The notes under the pieces are model-generated. The model made no database searches and had not been told where the DNA came from. It worked only from the letters and a program-made list of their open reading frames with translations. A DNA stretch of 64,000 bases from Oscheius onirici (lineage: Eukaryota; Nematoda; Chromadorea; Rhabditida; Rhabditidae), in contig OW051469.1 of assembly GCA_932521025.1 (NCBI GenBank), forward strand, positions 7,762,398 to 7,826,397, given 5' to 3'. Both the position numbers and the translations under genes were made by a program. This document shows, piece after piece, positions 1 through 13,900 of the stretch (positions are counted from its first letter, which is position 1; each line of letters starts with the position of its first letter).

Positions 1-94
1 AGGCAAGGAATGTTGAACTTTATCGCCGAACAGATCTTTCAAGCGTTTTCTCATAAAAGTGTACTATTTTGTGGGTTAATTGTGTTCAACTCAC

Positions 95-192
95 CAAATT
101 GTCGAATTTCTTCCTGATTTCTTCCTGAATTTCATCGTGTGGATCGAGACGGAGTTCCTGCAGCGCTCTAAACAACAATTCTCTACTGTTGA
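95..192 (-). CDS. possible internal exon, LYR-like helix pair
   Basis: Seen: on the minus strand an open stretch begins after an ATATCAG-type acceptor (about 193) and ends at a clean TTG|gtgagt donor (94/95). It encodes about 32 residues of strongly amphipathic sequence containing LLFRALQELRLDPHDE and EEIRKKFDNL. The L-F-R followed by a second charged helix recalls LYR-motif mitochondrial assembly factors, but the match is too short to assign. The downstream exons would lie left of the window. It could equally be a chance open frame. Confidence 0.3.
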
Positions 193-299
193 CTGATATA
201 CTCACGCCAGTCTGAACATGGATAGGCCATGTCTTCTTCTGTAAAATCTTGACACTTTCTGAGTTGTCGCGGTCATTTGAGGTCAGACAAACAAACAAA

Positions 300-989
300 C
301 AGAGTCAACGACAGACACTTTAGATATTATCTCAACTCATTGGCCTGAAAGAATCGGTTGGAGGTTAGACTGCGGAGAAAGTCTGGCGGCAAGCTCGACT
401 CCAACTTTTTTTGCCATTTTTTTGAAGCTCTCGTGAACAACACTGACCGACTGACACAAAAACTTTCCAGTGTTTGGGTTCCTAGAAATTAACGTTTTTC
501 AAATCATCAGATAATTTTGTGTGAGTTACGCTCGTTTTAATTGAAGAGTGGACTTACAGGAAGCTGCAGGATCTATCCTTTTCCTGTCGATGGCCCACGG
601 TATGCTCCATTTGATACAGTGAAAAGCTGAAGAAAGATTTGCAAGGAGCTAACTTTCAGCAGGGGTAGAGCCTAGACCGTTTAGCTGTCGCGATGAGTAG
701 GACAAGAGAGGCTCGCACTGAGTAACACCTGCATTGATGGCAAACTCCAAAAAACTCATACAGTTATAGTATGTCCTTTTTCTCGCAATGGATTTCCGCA
801 GAATGCCAATTACTATTGAATGATAGCCCCACTTCCTGTTCATGAAACCCCATTCGAATAATAAAAACAATTTACTCATAAATGAAAATCTACAAATCTC
901 CGTATAATGGCTAAAAGATGGAATACACGTAAGGAGAATAAAATATGGCAACGTGTCAAAATGAGGTAAAATAACAATTTGCTAACTCT
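300..989. other. intergenic, no gene recognised
   Basis: No convincing exon was found on either strand. Short open frames here lack paired splice sites or any recognisable sequence. The right end serves as 3' flank of the branching-enzyme gene, which is read leftwards and stops at 990. Confidence 0.5.
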
Positions 990-3900
990 CTATTCTATCT
1001 TCAGGACGAGGACAGTGCGGTTCGGGATGTAGACGCAGAGATGGTTGGCTCGACCGGCGTAGCCCTCAGGGAAGGTGTGGAAGCGAGAAGAGTCATCAAT
1101 TCGATTGTGACCACCGAATTCGGAGCTGTCGCTGTCCAAGGCGATCCGGTATCTGTAAATGGGTCGTTTTTGAGAATAAACTTGGAAAACTTCTGCAAAA
1201 AAAACAAGAAAAAGAAGGTACTTACGTTCCGCCGGTGTGAACTCCAACCTTGTAATCGGGGAAACTCTGCGTTGGGTGGAAGTTGAAGACGAAGACGAGT
1301 CCTCCCCGCTCGAAGCAGACGACCTTGTCGCTCTCGTGCTTCCAGCTCACGTAGGCCGGTCCCTTGTGCAGGAAGCCCGTCTCTTCTTCTAGCTCCATCA
1401 TCTTCCGATCGAAATTGTTCAAGAACTTGTAGCGAAGAAGATCATCGTCGGGCAGATTGAACTGTCGGCGGCAGTAGTGGAACGATTCTTGGTTGCCTAC
1501 TCGTGGGAAGTCTAGCCACTCCGGGTGACCGAATTCGTTTCCTGAAAGTTACAAATAGCTAATTTTTGATAGAAGAGACGAACCTATGAAGTTGAGCCAG
1601 GCCTCTCCGCCTAATCCGAGGGTAATCAGCCGAATGAGCTTGTGGAGAGACAGCCCTCGGTCGATAATCGGCGTCAGCGGCGAGATCGTGGACATGAAGT
1701 CGTACATTTCTGAAAGTTGGACGATTTTAAACATTATGATGCGAGTGAAAGGTGTTAACCTAATGAACATGAGGCTCCAGACATTCGGCTATCGCTCCGG
1801 GCATAATCGGTAAGGCCCGTTTTCGAAATGCGAATCCGATGCATTATTGCTAGAGCAGAACCTATTTTCACGCATGGATAAAATAGAGACGAGAGAAGCT
1901 TCAGACAGTATCTCTAATGACTGAGCCTCACGTGGGAAGCTTGAGAGACTATGCAGCATTCTTGAGGCCAGATATCCTTTCAGGCTTGTAAAAGAGAAAA
2001 AAAAACCTTTATCCATGAGCCAGAAGGCGATAGTTTTGTCTCCGACGAGAGCCTGGTCGTGCGATTCAGCATAGGCTACGTGTCCTTCTTCATAACGACG
2101 ATTTTCGAGCGTGTGGACAATATCGCCTATCTTCCAGTCCTCGTCCTGCTGGTGCTTCAGAATCTTGATCCACATGTCCGGCAGGGCCATCGCGAGACGG
2201 TAGTCGAATCCCTGCCCGCCTTCTTCGATTGGACGGCACAGTCCGGGCATTCCGGAAACTTCCTGAAAGTTTTAGTTACCTGGAGCAACAGAAAAGCCAC
2301 AAACCTCGGCGATGGAGACGACGAAGGGATATTTCCTGTGAAGATAGTCGTTGGCGAGCATGAGGAAGACCAGCGAGTCAGTGTCGCCGTTCAGCCCGAA
2401 ATAGCCGTCATAGCTGCCGAAACTGTCGTCTAAAATGACCAAAATCTTGTATCAAGAAAAAAAAACTGACTGATTCCGTGCGAATGGTAGATCATGGAGG
2501 TGACGCCGTCGAATCGGAAGCCGTCAAAGTGGTACTCGTCGATCCACCAGCGGAGATTGGAGAGCAGGAAACGGAGCGTCTCAATCTGGGTGTAGTCGAA
2601 GAGTCGCGAGTCCCAGAGATTGTGGTATCCGCGTCCGTTGCTGTGGAAGTAGCCGCCCATCGTTCCGTCCCACTCGTTTAGGCCGTCGGCGACGTTCTTC
2701 GAGGCATGTGAATGGACGACATCGAGCAGAATGTACAGTCCCATGCTGTGAGCTTTGTCCACGAGGTATTTCAGGTCGTCCGGCGTTCCGCATCGACTAA
2801 AATCAGTTTTCAAAGCAAAAATTGGAAATTACCTGGCGGCAGCGAAGAAGCTGGTAACTTGATATCCGAAAGAGGCGTAGTAGACGTGCTCCATGATGGC
2901 CATCAGCTGGATCGTGTTGTAGCCTTGCTTCTTGATCCGGGGCAGAACCTCGTCGGCGAAGGCGCGGTAGGTGTTCACCTTGCCCTCCCAGCTGCTGATT
3001 CCGACATGGGCCTCGTAAATCCGGAGCGATTCGGGTCGATTCGGGTGCGGATGGACGAACTGATACGGCTTTGGCGGATTGTAGAAGATCTGAGAAGATG
3101 ACGTTAGCTACAAATAGTGGGTAAAGAGCTACTTGATGGTAGACAATGGAGTCCTCTGGCCTCGTCACGTATCTTGCCCATGGACTCAGCTTCTGCGTCG
3201 TTTTGCCGTCCTTTGTGACGGCGATCTGAAAATTGGATATTAGAACGAGGGAAAAGAAGATCTTGTGTCATACTACGAGCCGGTAGCACTTGTTTACAAG
3301 TGCACACCAGCTCGTACAACATGCGACTATGTATCGAAGCCATAGTAACCAAGCTGGCTGGTCCAGTTCTGACAGGGCATCACAGAGTTCCCGTTAGGAA
3401 CGTTTATTGCAGGACTGATCGCAGTCACGATGAAAACTTCACGGGCCTCGTCAAGAACAACGCTGACCAGGTTTATAAGGTCTGTGGAATGTTGCATATA
3501 CGTAGCCTGCATGTTGTACGAGCTGGTGAGCACCCAAAAGATATAACCGCATTCTAACCATTTTGGTCCATTGGTATAGCCATGGAACGATATCGGATCA
3601 AAAACAAGGCCTACCTTGATAACGGAACCATGCTGGATGGGGCAGGATCCGTCAGTCTGAGCCGGGAACGTCAGTGTCCATTTTCCGTGATCCTGACGCG
3701 TGTATTTGTGCGTGTCCTGATTCCAGCCGTTGAAATCGCCGACGAGGGCAAGCTGGTCGGCTCCGGGGGCCCATTCCTGGCAGAAGATCGAGTTATCGGC
3801 TCGGACGAGGACTCCAAAGTCCCGATAGCCGGCTGTGAACTCTTCTTCGCCGCCACACTGAAGATAAACATGTTTACGTGACAAAGCAAAGTGAAAATAC

Positions 3901-4023
3901 CTGCTCGATTTTGTCCTTATATTCCTGGTAGACGCCGTACCGCCGGCTGATCTCCGTCTCGAAAGGACGGAGATAGCCGTCTCTTTCAAATAGTTTGTCT
4001 ATTTGCGGCGGGCGAGGCGACAT
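990..4023 (-). CDS. GBE1: 1,4-alpha-glucan (glycogen) branching enzyme
   Basis: Transfers alpha-1,4 glucan segments to alpha-1,6 positions during cytosolic glycogen synthesis (GH13). I assembled ten exons in frame: 3901-4023, 3615-3857, 3133-3225, 2833-3089, 2471-2796, 2305-2429, 2007-2262, 1584-1709, 1226-1541 and 990-1152. They give about 675 residues, close to the usual eukaryotic length of about 700. Visible hallmarks in order are the N-terminal CBM48-like [19 protein letters not shown], the catalytic-barrel DVVHSHAS, the nucleophile region [37 protein letters not shown] and the C-terminal [13 protein letters not shown]. Start is the ATG at 4023, eight bases after an ACTTTCAG acceptor. 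No frame breaks were seen. The catalytic Asp and Glu regions look intact, so the enzyme is probably functional. Confidence 0.95.
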
Positions 4024-4988
4024 TTTCTTTTCTGAAAGTGCAGAAAATCATGTGAGAAAGGATAAGAAGAGCATATGGAGAGTTATTTTGTTCAGGAAGC
4101 AAGCATATTGAAAAAGGGAACCTATGGGATTTGGGATGATTTCTGAGATTAGTTTGCACGTTTATAGCGTGAAAAACAGTAAAAGGTGAGCAATATCAAG
4201 GGAATCATGAAGAACAAATTATGGTGACAAGACAAGCGGGAAAATGCTTTTTGGGGACAAAAAGTCGGGGAAACGTAAAATGTTGCATCGTTGTTGTTCT
4301 CTTTTACTTATTGTTAGATCGTAATATTTACCGAAAGCTTTTCCAGCTAACTTGAGAGTAGATATCACATAAACATGCAAGAAAAAGGGAGACAGTGGCA
4401 GGAAAATTTAGGGTGAAAATGAGAGGAAAATTGTTCACTTTCAACGTTGTCGGCTCAAATTCCCGCAAAAATCGTAAAACACTTTTTCTGGGTTCCGCGG
4501 GTTTTCAAACTTTTTTTTATTCATCTTCTTCCCAATTTCTCGTTTCCTTTCACGTTTTTTCCAACAAAATCCACTCCGTTTACACAAAAATCCCAAGCGA
4601 AGCATTAAGTTCAAAGCAAAATAAAGAAATGTCGCTATTTTGGAAGAAAAAAAGCAGTTTAGCCGGTGTTGCCATCAAAAGGACGGCTGTAAACAGACGG
4701 AGTAGCCAGTTGTTTGGTGTTTGCGTCCACACGAATCAATGCCCGAGCGTTCTTTGGCTGAGCGAGAGAAATATACGCAAAACACACATAAAAATCTTCA
4801 TTCTATTCAGACAAAAGAGCTACTTTCGGTCATAAATATCCCAAAAAGACTACGCAGCATCGGCTTTCCAGAATTATTCAAGATTGCATTTCCCTTCGAA
4901 TCTCCGACCCCCTAGGCATCGGAGCTCTTGGTCCAAGGAGTCCCAGCTGACAAATACACCTGAATTAATCATATTTTCTAGAAAAACA
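4024..4988. other. intergenic region between GBE1 and copine-like gene
   Basis: AT-rich DNA between two minus-strand genes. It holds the GBE1 upstream region, and the copine-like gene ends at 4989. Plus-strand open frames of 60-150 codons (about 4395-4915) have low-complexity composition and no splice or domain support, so I do not call them genes. Confidence 0.5.
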
Positions 4989-7643
4989 TCAAATGAACCT
5001 GTATTGGTCAGGTATTTCCAAGAGGGACTGAACGGCGAATTGGACATCTCCTTCACTCTTGCCAACAGTCTTTTTCATAATCTCGTTAAATTCAACAAAA
5101 TGGAAATTGTCCCAGGGCCGTTTAGGCAAGGATTCGTCAAAGACACGCATCATGTCCCAAGGACCGTCACCTACACCGACCACGATGATCGAGAGCGGGT
5201 ACTGACAGGCTTGGACGATGGCACGTCTTGTGGCACGCTCGTTTGTTACTTGCCCGTCGGCTATGATGACCAGAATGTGGTACTGAAAGAGTCTGAGTAG
5301 AGAGAGGAAGACTGACTCACATCCTTCGATCTCTGACAGATTTCCATAGCCTGATGAATCAATGGAGCAAAGTTTGTTGGACCACTGAGATCCACATTGG
5401 GAGTGACTTCATTGTAGACTCTGAAGGAAGAGTATAGAGGGTATTGTATGATTACAGTACTTGAGAACTTCGTCCAAAGTGGCACAATGACCGCCAGATT
5501 TCAGAGGAAAGACACTCCAATCTCCCGTCCGCGCATCACCAAAGCCAAAGGCTGGAAAACAGCCGGTTGAGGTGAAGGGGGAGAGAGTACGACCCAAGAT
5601 GGTAATCACCTGGTAGTTGACATTGCCTTTGTGTCTTAGTCCCCCACCTGTTGATAAGGATTCTTGACGGACGGATGAATACAATGCAGTGACCGTCCTC
5701 CAAAACTCTCCTCTCCCTGGTATTTGTTACTGGCAGTGTAGTCAATTCCTAAAGGGGATTAGACTTTTAATCTGGCCAGATAAGAATGACCAACCGAAGA
5801 TTACATTGGTACTCGTGAGACCGGCCTTCCGCATGGCCTCCGTAAGAGATTCGAGACTGGTAATGGTCAAGAGCATCTCCTGCATACTGGTCACTCCCAG
5901 GACGGAGAGTAGAGACGACTGTTTTCGCAACTGAAATGGGATAATGTTCAGAGAGTCAAGAGTACAGACCCTGGGATATCCGTCACTGCTGAGTCCAGAA
6001 GCCAGAGAGGAGCTACTGATGGCCCGTTGTCCAGAAGCTGAGAGGATAGTCGGAGCCTGGAAGGTTGGTTAGGACTGGACAGATATTCTGTTGTTGTGGT
6101 TATTGCGCGGATAAGTTGTAAGCATTGGCCTAAAGGAACAAAGGGAAAAGCCACACCTGAGGCTTGCGTACCGGTACAGACGGCGACTTCTGGAGATCTG
6201 GAACCACTGCGGCCTGTCTGTCAAAATAGTCCAGCAGATTTTCACTATTCTCGCTCATCTGATCCGGAGGAATTTCGACCGACTGGATCTCGGGAGCATA
6301 GGTCATATCATCGTGCTCGTCATGCTCAACACGGTCGAAGACGTCAGAAGCTCTGATCTGAGCGGCTGTGGCGTCTCCCTGAAGCAGAGGGTTACAGAAT
6401 GATCCAGAGTTTATTGGGAGGCTATAAAGTTTTTTTCGGGAAAGGGAATCAGGGAGTCAGAGAGGCTCTCAATCAGAGACAGTTATAGTCGGTCTAGTGG
6501 TGACTCTTGGCTACTATTTTGATCAGAGACCAGAAGTTCGGAAGTGAGTTTCTCGTGAGTGAGGGCATGACAGTAAGTATGTATTACTCTCCAAAGGTCA
6601 GGGTAGTTTATCCAATATAATTTTTAGGAAAGAGCTCAAATCTTACCGAAACAGCGGTAGTTCTCTTGGCTGTCGGTCCATGACTGCTCAACATCTCCTC
6701 CTCCATCACAAAGCCACTAGCAGGACCAGCCTGACAGATTCTCATAGCATTTCTTCAGACTCTGTTTACCTCCTGTTTATTTAAATATTCCAGGGCATCG
6801 TGAACAAACAGTTCAGCAGCAGCCACATTCTTCACGTCCTCTCTCTGTCCTGGGACTCCAAAGTCCTGATCCTCTTCTTCTACCAGGAATTCGACAGGAC
6901 GACCTGGAGCGAACTGCACATGAGTCCCTCCTCTCTGCTCCGTCTCGACATCCTTTGGTTTGCTTGACTGAAAATACGGCCCCATTTTATGACTCGTAAA
7001 GCATTCAAGAGGACGTTTCCTTTGGAGTTCATCACTCTCTGTCTCTCTCTTTCCAAATTCCAGTCACTTCCACCCCCTCGCTCCGTTATCAGTCCCCGAA
7101 AGCTGTTAGACGACTCTCCTCTGCCATTTACAATCTGTCATAATGAGTCTCCCGTTCCTTACCACATTTTGAGCCGGGTATCCCGTCAGATAAGCAGGCT
7201 GTGTGGGAGTGCCAACATCGGCTGCGAAGTCGTACTCCTGACACAGTTCCAACAGTTGACGAGCCTCCTCTGACGTCATCGCCTGGTCCTGGCGAGGTGG
7301 TTCGTCATAGATTGGCTCGGCTGACACCTACAAACGTTTCCGCTTATAAATCCTTGTTTAGCAAACTGTCTCACTCCTCGATTTTCGCACTGTACAATCT
7401 TGGAAACTTTTTAGCTCGTTTTCAACTGTTCGTTTCTCATTTTCTATGTTCTAAAGAGTTGTAGGTTTTACCTTAAGCTACAACGCTTGAATTTACCTTG
7501 ACGTATTCCTCACTATCATTCGTGGTCGAACGTCTGATCAGTCCGAGAGACTCTTGTTCCGATGGTTGAATATCCACGATTCGAAGGTCGCTGATATCGT
7601 AATCGGTCAGGTCGGACACTCGAACTCCTCTGCAAAAGTTCAT
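4989..7643 (-). CDS. copine-type vWA domain protein (RGLG/copine-like)
   Basis: About eleven exons and roughly 560 residues. The N-terminal half (about 7643-5970) is acidic, Pro/Ser-rich and looks disordered. The C-terminal half is a copine-type von Willebrand A domain. Seen motifs in order are [15 protein letters not shown] / [19 protein letters not shown], a GRTLSPF and [13 protein letters not shown] block, [28 protein letters not shown] and [19 protein letters not shown]. The [11 protein letters not shown] signature and the FGFGDA block resemble plant RGLG ubiquitin ligases and nematode copine-family proteins more than classical vertebrate copines. No C2 domains or RING finger were found. 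The start at 7643 reads directly into an exon beginning [17 protein letters not shown] Ca/Mg-dependent MIDAS-type interaction role is inferred from the family. Confidence 0.85.
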
Positions 7644-7931
7644 TTCTTTTCCAGTCTATCTCTTAATCTGTCTCTTTATGAGTTTCCGTTCCAAGTAAGC
7701 ATCTAAATCACTTTTATCGCCCACTCATTAGTCTCCGTCTTTCTGTTCAGTGACTCTCAAACCCTCTGTCCCTCTGTTTTTCTGTCAACCAGTCTCTCGA
7801 ACACTCAATCTCTTGCTCACTCAGTCTCTCTATCAGTCCCCTCCCTTCCGATCCAAATAAGCTCTAAATCACTTTTATCTCTCCCCTAATAGTCTTTTGT
7901 CAGTCTACGCGTCACCTACGGTCTCAGATGC
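7644..7931. promoter_or_regulatory. divergent intergenic region with an imperfect direct repeat
   Basis: A 288-bp gap separates the divergently read copine-like gene and the adhesion GPCR, so it should contain both promoters. It is CT-rich on the plus strand. A block of about 44 bp containing CTAAATCACTTTTAT occurs twice (about 7691-7735 and 7852-7895) with a few differences. No TATA box was obvious. Confidence 0.5.
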
Positions 7932-10900
7932 ATGGCTCTCCTTCTCTTGCTCTTCCTTCTCCCCATTCTGGTCAGCTGTCAAGGCAACAAACTGGCCGTA
8001 AACTACAACAACAAGACCTTATCCGATGATATTCGAATGCAAATTACTACAACAATCGACGGTCATCTGAACGTCATCTACTCTTTCAACATAGCCGACA
8101 AGTTTTCGGTCCCGCTACTAATTAATGGACAGCTTCAAACCGATTGCAACCAAAACTTGAAATGTTATACGGTTGTCCCTTTGGGATCAGAACTTTCTGT
8201 TGTGATCAATGCTGGTTCACCTTCCAACTACACTTTTGCTCTCAATCAGTATGAGGCCAAGGACTTGGCAGTTTTCGCAGAGGTTAGTTTTTACTTATCA
8301 AGTTTCCTTTTGTCAACGATTTTCGGGTCGAAGACACCATTTCCCAGTTATTTGATGCTCTGCAAACTCGTAGATCGGGAACTGCTTTACAACTTTGCAA
8401 AACATCAAAAAACTGAGAAATGTCGTTTTCATCTTGATGATGGCAGGTTGTCGAACACTTAACTCTACCCATGTACCAATGAATTCAGGGCTGTCTTCAA
8501 GACTTATCCCTTGGATGTCGTTCCGTAAGCAGTCCGTCCTTCTTTTGCATATGTTCGGGAGACGGATACTGTACCGAAGACGTGGAACAGAAGCCGATGT
8601 TTATAGAACCGGAGTGGTCAGATTCTTTTGCAGTAACAGTAAATTACTCTCCAGTTTTAGTTCCGATATTGTTACGCCACCTACCAATGCGCCTGTGGAA
8701 GATTCTAGCTATGAACTGTCCGTATTCTACGGATTCTCCGATCCGCTAAGCAATGCCGTCTCAATCAAGCGTCGCGTCTTCGAAAACCAAGTGGAATACA
8801 TACTTACACAATACTATTACGTGGCTAACATTTACGCTGATGGCTACCGGTAAGACTTTCTTAATAAGTCAAAGACTGGACAGTTTTAGCTGTTGGAACT
8901 TTCCCTGCTACAGGTACTTATCGGTTGGACAATTTCTCGAAGTTTCTGTCGGCAGCTTCCCCTACGCTTTTACATTTGATCTCCTGCAAGTCAATCTGAC
9001 ACAGACGGACATTCTGTATCAAGGATGTTCAAGAGGCATTTCAAATGGTGCCTGTGGAAATGACACAATTCTGGGAAGTGCTGAAGGGTGTCTGTGTCGA
9101 GGCGGTCCGCCTAGTTGCACATCGCCTGCACCCTTGTCCAATACGTGGTAGGTGCTTTTTCCTAAATTAAATTTCGGAATCCGCTCAAAATACGTTGGTA
9201 GCCAGAAGTGATGTGAGCAAGTACCGCAAATCCGTGTCAATACCCAAATCTTCACGTCTTCACATGTTATGCGCTTTAACCGTCCGGGCTGGCTCAAATT
9301 TGTCATAGTTTCGCTCCGAATTGACCCAGCTTAGTCCTATCTATATTTGGGAGAATTACTGTAGCTTTTTCACATAAAAATCACGGCACTGCCTGACCAT
9401 TTTAGTCAAACCAGATTTTAAGGTTGAAAGCTAAAAAGTCCATATCCAGTCAATTTCCTAATCAGATTCAGTGATGAGATTACCTCGAAGACGACTCTCA
9501 GTAGCACTACATTGACAACCACGACGAGCACTAGCACTGTTGTCACTACCACTGCCTCCAGTACAACTGTTACTACAATCCCGACAACTACTTCGACGAC
9601 CACTACTTTCTCTACAATCCCGACAACTACTTCGACGACCACTACTTTCTCTACAAGCACGACAACGAATGCTTACAAACCATGGGTTCTGTATTTCTAC
9701 TACGGTTCCAATGCCGACAATAATAATGTGACTGTTCGGAGGACATATATTGACAGTCTGAAGGGACAATTCGAAATTACTGCCAGCAATCAACAGGATG
9801 TTCTTGTCAACAACAGTCGGGAAGTCTCATTCTCTCATTCTAACAATAAGTATCCCTAGTTTTGGCTAGATTCTGTGAATAGCGTTTTTGAACTTTTTTT
9901 CCCAGCCCTTCTTTCCCTCAATATTTATTTTCAGGAGCTGCGACTCATGCAATTGGCCTCTAGGAGTCCATCAGTCCCTGCTCATTCAAATTCCTGGCTT
10001 TGAATTCACTCTGGTCGAGACAGAAACCGACACTCTCGTGGAAACTGGCCCATCGGCAAGTTAGCTTCTTCTCCAACTAACAATTAACTAGAGTTCAGAT
10101 GTGTCCTCAAGATCTGACTCAGTCTTGTAGACAACAAGTGTCTAAAAACGAATACCGCTGTCTCTGTCTCAATACCAACGAGTTTTGTCCGAAGCCGGAA
10201 GCGATGAGTACCTGTACAACTACTCCCACTTCGGAGCCCAGTTGGGTTCTTCAACTGTATTACGGCACCTCACGGTCTAGTTTCTCAAAATCGGTCAATA
10301 TTTCAAGAACGGACTTGACTGACGACGGAGCAAAACTGGACATCTTGGCTTCCAATGCCGAGGACGTGATTCTCAATGGTGATCAGTAAGTGGTCGAACG
10401 AAACTTTGAGGTTTTTGTCAAATTTCCAGAGAGACACCAAACTACCATTGCGGAGTTCACTGTGCACCGTACCTTTACGTAAACAATGTGTTGGTCATCT
10501 CAACCCCCGGTTTCAAGTTCTATTTAAATGAGACAAAGACGGAGACTGTTGTTGGACTGGGAGACAAGGTGAGACTTTTGGAGGAAACTGTTGCGTTACT
10601 TTTGGCATTGAACAGGCGAAAGTTATACCAATAGTACTCTTGAAATCAGAGGAGAGAACGTCCCAGTTGATGCGCACGCTGTTCGAAACTACCGTATACC
10701 CAATTTGGACCCCGAACTTCAAATCAGAGAGCCCACCTATCGTGAACTGTTGCAGTTAGTGCGCGATTTTGTCTTCCTCCTTCACCTGTTTTTGGGTTCA
10801 AAACTTCCTAAAGCTTTTTGAAAAGTGTACTTTCAATAACCAGAAACCTTTTTATCCCAAAATTGGGGAGAACACAGTAACCCTCTACTTCCAGAACTGT

Positions 10901-13900
10901 CCCCAATCTTTCACTGGCGGCTGTGTGGGCAGGTTCTATTCTGAAGACGCTACGTATCGCTGTCTCTGTCTGAACACGGATGACCGGTGTACAAGTGTGA
11001 ATGACTTCCAAGATTGTCCGACAGAGTCCAGGACTACAAAGTTATCCACAACTAGTACTACAACCAGTACGACTACTAAACCCCCAACCACTTCAAAAGT
11101 CACCCAGAAGAATGGGGACACTACGATGGTTACAACGACTGAACCACCAACAGTTCCCTCTCTACAGAATCTCAGTGATGTCAGTTGGTTTTTGTCTGGA
11201 AAATGACTATTTTTCAGAGCACGATAGGACAAAACAACGTGACCCAAGTTCTCAATGATACCTTGACCTACTCGAACAATAAGGGGGACCTGTCCACAGA
11301 CCAGATCGATCAGATTTCTGTGATTTTGTCCAAGAGTGCCAATGTTGGTGGACTGAATGAGACTGTGAGTAGATTTCTTTGAACAGAAGAAGGAGATCTT
11401 CAGGATTCATTACTTATTCTGGCCAACATGGACAACTGTCTCTATGCTCCGTACTCTGATGTTTCGGTCAATGCCACACAGAACATGGCGAACGTTTTCC
11501 AGCCAATGGTTCAGAACACCAATGCTTCAAGTATCAGTTATCTGAATGGAGTCAATATGGGATTTCACTCGAAGATGGTGAGTAGGAAAGACTGAGAGAC
11601 AAAGAGACAGATTGCAAAGTAGCTACCAACCAGAACAGAACAGCCGCTGCATTTTACCATAGAGAGGGAGTAAGAGACTAAGGGAAAGACTACCCGGTCC
11701 AGCAGTGGTCAGGTCCACCCAAATTCCAAAGGGTGATTTTACCGCTGTCCTTTTCTCGGTAGTTGGAGACTCCCTTTTGGTTCCATTGAATGGAAAGTAA
11801 GAAGGCGGAGAGAGGGAGTAAAAAATTAAGAATCGACTACCCTGTCCAGAAGTGGGCTCCCTCTAACTAGAAGGTGGTTCTACCAGGACTATCCCTTTCT
11901 TGACTTCTTTTCCTCTCTATTCGGTAGATTCAGAAGATAGTTCTACTACCTATGTAGACTAGACAACAAACTACTAAAAAACACTAAAAGAAACAATGGG
12001 GCGCCCAGTAAGATTTATTGCTCTAAATCTGGGCAGACTTGGGGCAGATGGCGTCCTCGACGGGGACAGCCAGCAGGGTCCTGAAGACGAAGACGGCTCC
12101 CTGGGTCTGAGGCAGGTAGAGGAAGACGGCCACAACGATCTTCAAGGCCCAGTAGAGCATCATTTCGGCAAAGTAGTAGTCGAGGAGGGAGAAGACTCCG
12201 AAGATGGTCCAGTAGGTGAGGAAGCGCATCGTCTCACTCGACTGTCCACGAAGCACGCTGACGGTTCCGATGATCGGGTAGACGATGCAGATGAGGTTGG
12301 CCACCAGGGGAGCCAGGCTGGTGCAGAGCAGCGCCACGACGAGTCCGATGAGTCCGTAGCCGACGAACTCCCTCTTGATTCCGCTGGTGTCGAGCCAGGC
12401 GAAGAAGGCGTCCAGGGGTCCGTGGGACTGGTAGTGGTAGGCTCGGAAGTCGCAGTGGGCCTGTTGGAGTCCTCCGACGAGTCCTTCGGCGTTGACGGGA
12501 GCAGCTTGTTCGGCCATCTTCCGAGTTGTCCAGCGAGCGAATGGCCTCGAGGTCCAGGAGTCGTCTTACGGTAATTCCAAAGTTATTGTTTTTAGCAAGT
12601 TTTTAGAAAAAGTTGCTACTTTTATGTAAACTTTTGAAAAATTTTAAACAAACTTGTGAAATAGAAATAACTTTTGAAGGGATTACACATGTTGGATGGT
12701 AATCCAGAAATGGGAGGCAAACTTCTAATCTTCCAGTACTGGAGAGACAGTTACAGTAAAGAACACAGAGACTTTCCAGGTCGACTGTTCCTCTCCAAAT
12801 TCGGACCAGGGCATGATGGACAACCTAACTATGTTTGTGGCTATCGACAGTGATCCAGCTTCTCATCTGAACGCCATCCAGATCCCGATGAGCAGTATCT
12901 GTGCACAGGCACAGTCAGGTAGTCAACTTTCTTGCAAAACTATCCTCTGTTTTCAGTAAGCCACGTCTACTTTACGATCTACAGAGACAGAAAACTGTTC
13001 CTTAGTCCAACGATGACCTACCGTACCTACAATAACAAGGTCTTTGAGGACAACAAGAACGGCAGGATGGCCATGCCGGAATCCGATTCGAGTAGTAGGA
13101 GTAAAAGGGACACGACCGTCCAGAAAAAAGCCCCTAGTCCCTGTGACAGACAGACGTCTTTGGCTGTGGATAGTCCTGTCATGAGTGGGAGTATGCTAGC
13201 GGATGGTGGCAGTCAACTGATCTCGAGACTGGCTACAGAAGATACGGTCGTCAATCTACAGTTTAACATTGAAGGGGTGAGTTGAGACTCTCTTTGAATC
13301 TCTGCACTCTCTTGTTCTGATCTTATAGACCTCTTCTGACTCACTCTTGAGGAAGAAAACATCGGGTTTTTTTCCTAACAAGTTGTGCTACTCCCCTCTG
13401 GGGCTCGGCGGCTTAGTTTTGTCCTTTTCAAAACTGATAACAGTTAACAGTTTGCTGTTTGATCCATCTCCAGATCAAATAATAGATGAGAGTAGCTTAC
13501 ATACTGTACACGAAGCAAAAATACAATCTGCAAGGTCTGAAAGTACAGAGACAGATCCTCTGTCCCTCTGTCCCTCTCTAGTTCTCTGTTTACCAGTCCC
13601 TCTATCTCCCAGTCCCTCTCTGTCTCTCTGTCATTCTGTCCCTCCGTCCCTCTGTCTCTATGTCCCTCTGTTGGAGCTAAAGTATACTAGAAACTAGAAA
13701 CCCTCTTGAACGCTTTCCCGTATTCCTAATCCGCACTTGATTCTCTACTGTCTGGAATCTACCCCCAGTAAAAAAATAATTAAAGTCCACGTACTTGCAA
13801 ATTGACTTGTCTAAACCTGTCCCCTTAATTGTGCGCACAAATTGCTCTATTTTGATTGCCAATAAAAGCTTCCGACAGACAGACAGACACACAGGCTTCA

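Noticed and set aside
9418..9793. Minus-strand Val-rich and Ser/Arg-rich frames
   Set aside because: Complement of the Thr-rich linker repeats of the GPCR; low-complexity artefacts.
11996..12574. 192-codon plus-strand open frame, also at 22542-23120 on the minus strand
   Set aside because: It is the antisense shadow of the REEP gene, whose GC-rich codon bias removes stops on the other strand.
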